Positions 61,978 to 64,000 of a stretch of 64,000 bases of DNA are shown in pieces (position 1 is the first letter of the stretch; every line of letters starts with the position of its first letter). Source of the stretch: Bryopsis sp. KO-2023 (Eukaryota; Chlorophyta; Ulvophyceae; Bryopsidales; Bryopsidaceae). The DNA lies in assembly GCA_030272585.1 (NCBI GenBank), contig BSYQ01000006.1:4427001-4491000 (forward strand), read 5' to 3'. A model generated the notes under the pieces. It saw nothing but the letters and a program-made list of their open reading frames with translations, was not told the DNA's origin and searched no databases. The translations under genes were made by a program, and so were the position numbers.

Positions 61978-64000
61978 GAAGGCGCAATAAGTGTTACTTA
62001 TTGTGCGACCCTGTGTGGCAAAGTGGAGTAAGGGGTCTAAGAGCAGCGCTAATGGTGCGACCACAAGAGCAGAACGCGAGCAGCTATGGAAGCTACTGAA
62101 GTATGGACTACGGAGACGCTGGAGAAGAGCAGCGTTGCAAAGAAAAGAGGTTACCCACCACTGTCGACCCTTTGGACTAGGGTGGGGAAAGCGATCTGCA
62201 GTGGTGATGGTGGTGCCAGCGAAAGCGTGCTTTGAAGAAGCCTTGAAAAGGTGATCGCCAGCGAGGACGACAAAGAAGACGACCCGCGCAAGCGTACTTT
62301 AAAGAAGCCTTGAAAAGGTGATCGCCAGCGAGGACGACCAAGAAGACGGCCCAGGGCCAGAAGTGTCGTCGTCGAACCAGGGCCAGCATTCTCGTCGTCG
62401 AACCAGGGACAGAAGTGTCGTCGCCGAACCTGTCTCTGACTACTGGTGTTCGAGTTTCTTGAAAAGAATGGACCAAACCTGCACTACGTGAAAGTGACGA
62501 ATGAGCATGACAGCGCAAGTTCGTGGAAGCCCAACAGTGTGACCTTCCAAGAGAGTCGCAGGTCGTGAGGAACGACTGCGCAGTGTGAGCCAGCAGCTTT
62601 CGTTTCACCAGCAGCAACTGGAGCCGAGTGTGAGCCAGCAGTTTTCGTTTCACGAGCAACAACTGCAGCCTGCGTGGTTTGGGGGCTGAGGTCGTACCAT
62701 GACTAGTCGTCAGCGACGACCCCCCTTTTCTGACAGCAAACGACTGCAAGTGACTGGCTCGCCCAAGTCGTGTGGGTCGCTAGAGAGCGCCCACTCAGTC
62801 GCTTGGATCAGCGCAAGGCTGACAAGCGAAAGATCTGCTAGGGTAACCTAAGATCTAAGGTTTTCCTCTTTGAGGATCCCGAAAAGGCAAACCCTGAAAG
62901 CAGCTGTTCAGGCTTCGCTTAAGGTTCAAAGAGGTCGTTAGACCCTCTGGAAGCACCTATTGGCTGGTCGCTATCGAGCGCCAGGTCAATGAGGCTTTGC
63001 TTGAGATCCAGAGAGGGAGTCGAACCCTCTTAAGCCACCTAACTGGCTCGTCGTTCTATTGTACAAGTCGAGGAGACTGTACACAACAGGGCAAACCTCC
63101 TTGGGAGGTGAGTTCGATATCGTTGGTGTTGAGAGTGCAGACGATTCTGCATGAAAACAAAGCGATTGTGGAGACACAAACGGAATCCCAATGAAGGGGA
63201 TGCAGCGAATGTTACATGCAGCACATTGCAATTTCATTGCAATTACAGCAGATGCAGATGTTGCGATGGAAGCGCAACGACGGAAGAAAGTGGCAGGCGT
63301 AAGCCTCGCCTCGGACGCGAAAAGACGGAGTTACAGAAGGCGTTTGGACACTGACAAGAGTGCAACGCCCTGAGAACACAGGCGCAACATTATCACGAGT
63401 GATAAAAGTTGCAGCGCATTGAAACAGCATTTTGCAGGAAGTGCGCAAAATGCAGGACGAATCGACACAGAAAATTCGATCGAATGTTGATCGAACAGTT
63501 GCAGCGCGACGCCGCAGTTGCTACTGATAGCCTGACGGTTGATTGCATGGCGATGGAGCAAAAGGATTGTCGAAATAGTTCGATTGAACTAGACAGCTAC
63601 TCAGAGGCAGCGACAAGTCTTCTATTGTGCTATGTTTCGAAGATCACTGAACTGAGCCACACCACTCGAAGGTGGAATGTGCAGTCGACTGTGTTGATGC
63701 TAAGTGAGCGCTTTTGGCAAAGACTTGAGCAGCTTGTGCGTGGAGAAACGAATCTCACGCGCACCATTGATGGAAAGTGACCCAAGTGCAAAAGCGAACT
63801 GCATCAGACTGCGTCAGTTGGGAGTGACACAAGCACAAAGGCAAACTGCAGAAGACTATGCAAGTTTGGATTTCGACCTCTGAGGAGAGAAGTGTGACCA
63901 GGCGCCAAGCAAAACACGCCGCATCACCTGCAAGTGATGCCGGGCTGATAAGCCAAGCAACAGCAGCGTGAGAGTTTTGATGAGACGATTCTCAGAGAGG

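Larger units (their letters stand above)
52728..63999 (+). mobile_element. Element F: tandem non-coding LTR retrotransposon (LARD-like)
   Basis: LTR 52728-53354, internal 53355-61337, LTR 61338-61964, then internal sequence again to the window end. Positions 52728 onward repeat from 61338 with an 8610-base offset, seemingly identical apart from a one-base length difference near 53587/62196. The internal 8 kb has no Gag, RT or integrase; open frames are short. Long internal length with little coding capacity is typical of large retrotransposon derivatives moved in trans. It is inserted in element B. Confidence 0.85.

Overview
The window looks like nuclear DNA of a streptophyte, most likely a charophyte-type green alga. 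The first 23.5 kb carry plant-type genes: an SnRK2-like kinase, a BELL-class TALE homeodomain protein, a plastid-type UPF0301/AlgH-like protein and a plant CCoAOMT-like methyltransferase. These genes have GT-AG introns and long homopolymer runs. A secreted VWA-Cache-C-type-lectin protein, an architecture more typical of protists and animals, sits among them. The taxonomic placement is inference from gene content; a Chara-like alga would fit.

Layout: 0.1-0.4 kb is a 120-bp tandem repeat. 3.55-5.14 kb (minus) is the UPF0301 gene and 5.77-7.24 kb (plus) the divergent SnRK2-like kinase. 9.18-9.71 kb (minus) is an unknown single-exon ORF, 10.68-13.12 kb (plus) the BELL gene and 14.17-16.70 kb (plus) the VWA-Cache-lectin gene. 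17.5 kb holds a JMJD4-like JmjC fragment, 18.0-18.5 kb a LINE tail, and 19.72-22.11 kb (minus) six exons of an O-methyltransferase whose 5' end is unresolved.

From about 23.6 kb to the end the window is nested LTR retrotransposon sequence, almost all of it Ty3/gypsy chromoviruses. G (23.6 kb) and C (24.2-27.2 kb) lie on plus. A (27.3-37.7 kb, minus) has long open gag and pol frames plus a third ORF downstream of pol. D (38.5-48.2 kb, minus) is an older element split by a solo LTR and by E. E (39,966-44,383) is a complete-looking young element with identical 213-bp LTRs and a GATAT duplication; it encodes protease, integrase and chromodomain but no visible reverse transcriptase. B (about 49-52.7 kb, minus) ends in integrase-chromodomain plus a third ORF. 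F (52.7-64.0 kb, plus) is a largely non-coding element in a tandem LTR-internal-LTR-internal arrangement. Seven LTR/PBS junctions on both strands share one 12-base primer-binding sequence, TGGTTTCGGAGC.

Three short elements with hAT-type ends and perfect 8-bp target duplications sit inside this region. Their interiors are built almost wholly from one palindromic word per family (CTGTGCA or CCGTAAC). The main novel candidates are the shared coiled-coil plus zinc-finger-like third ORF of elements A and B, the RT-less element E, the word-filled MITEs (one with a tRNA-like pol III core), and the VWA-Cache-lectin protein.
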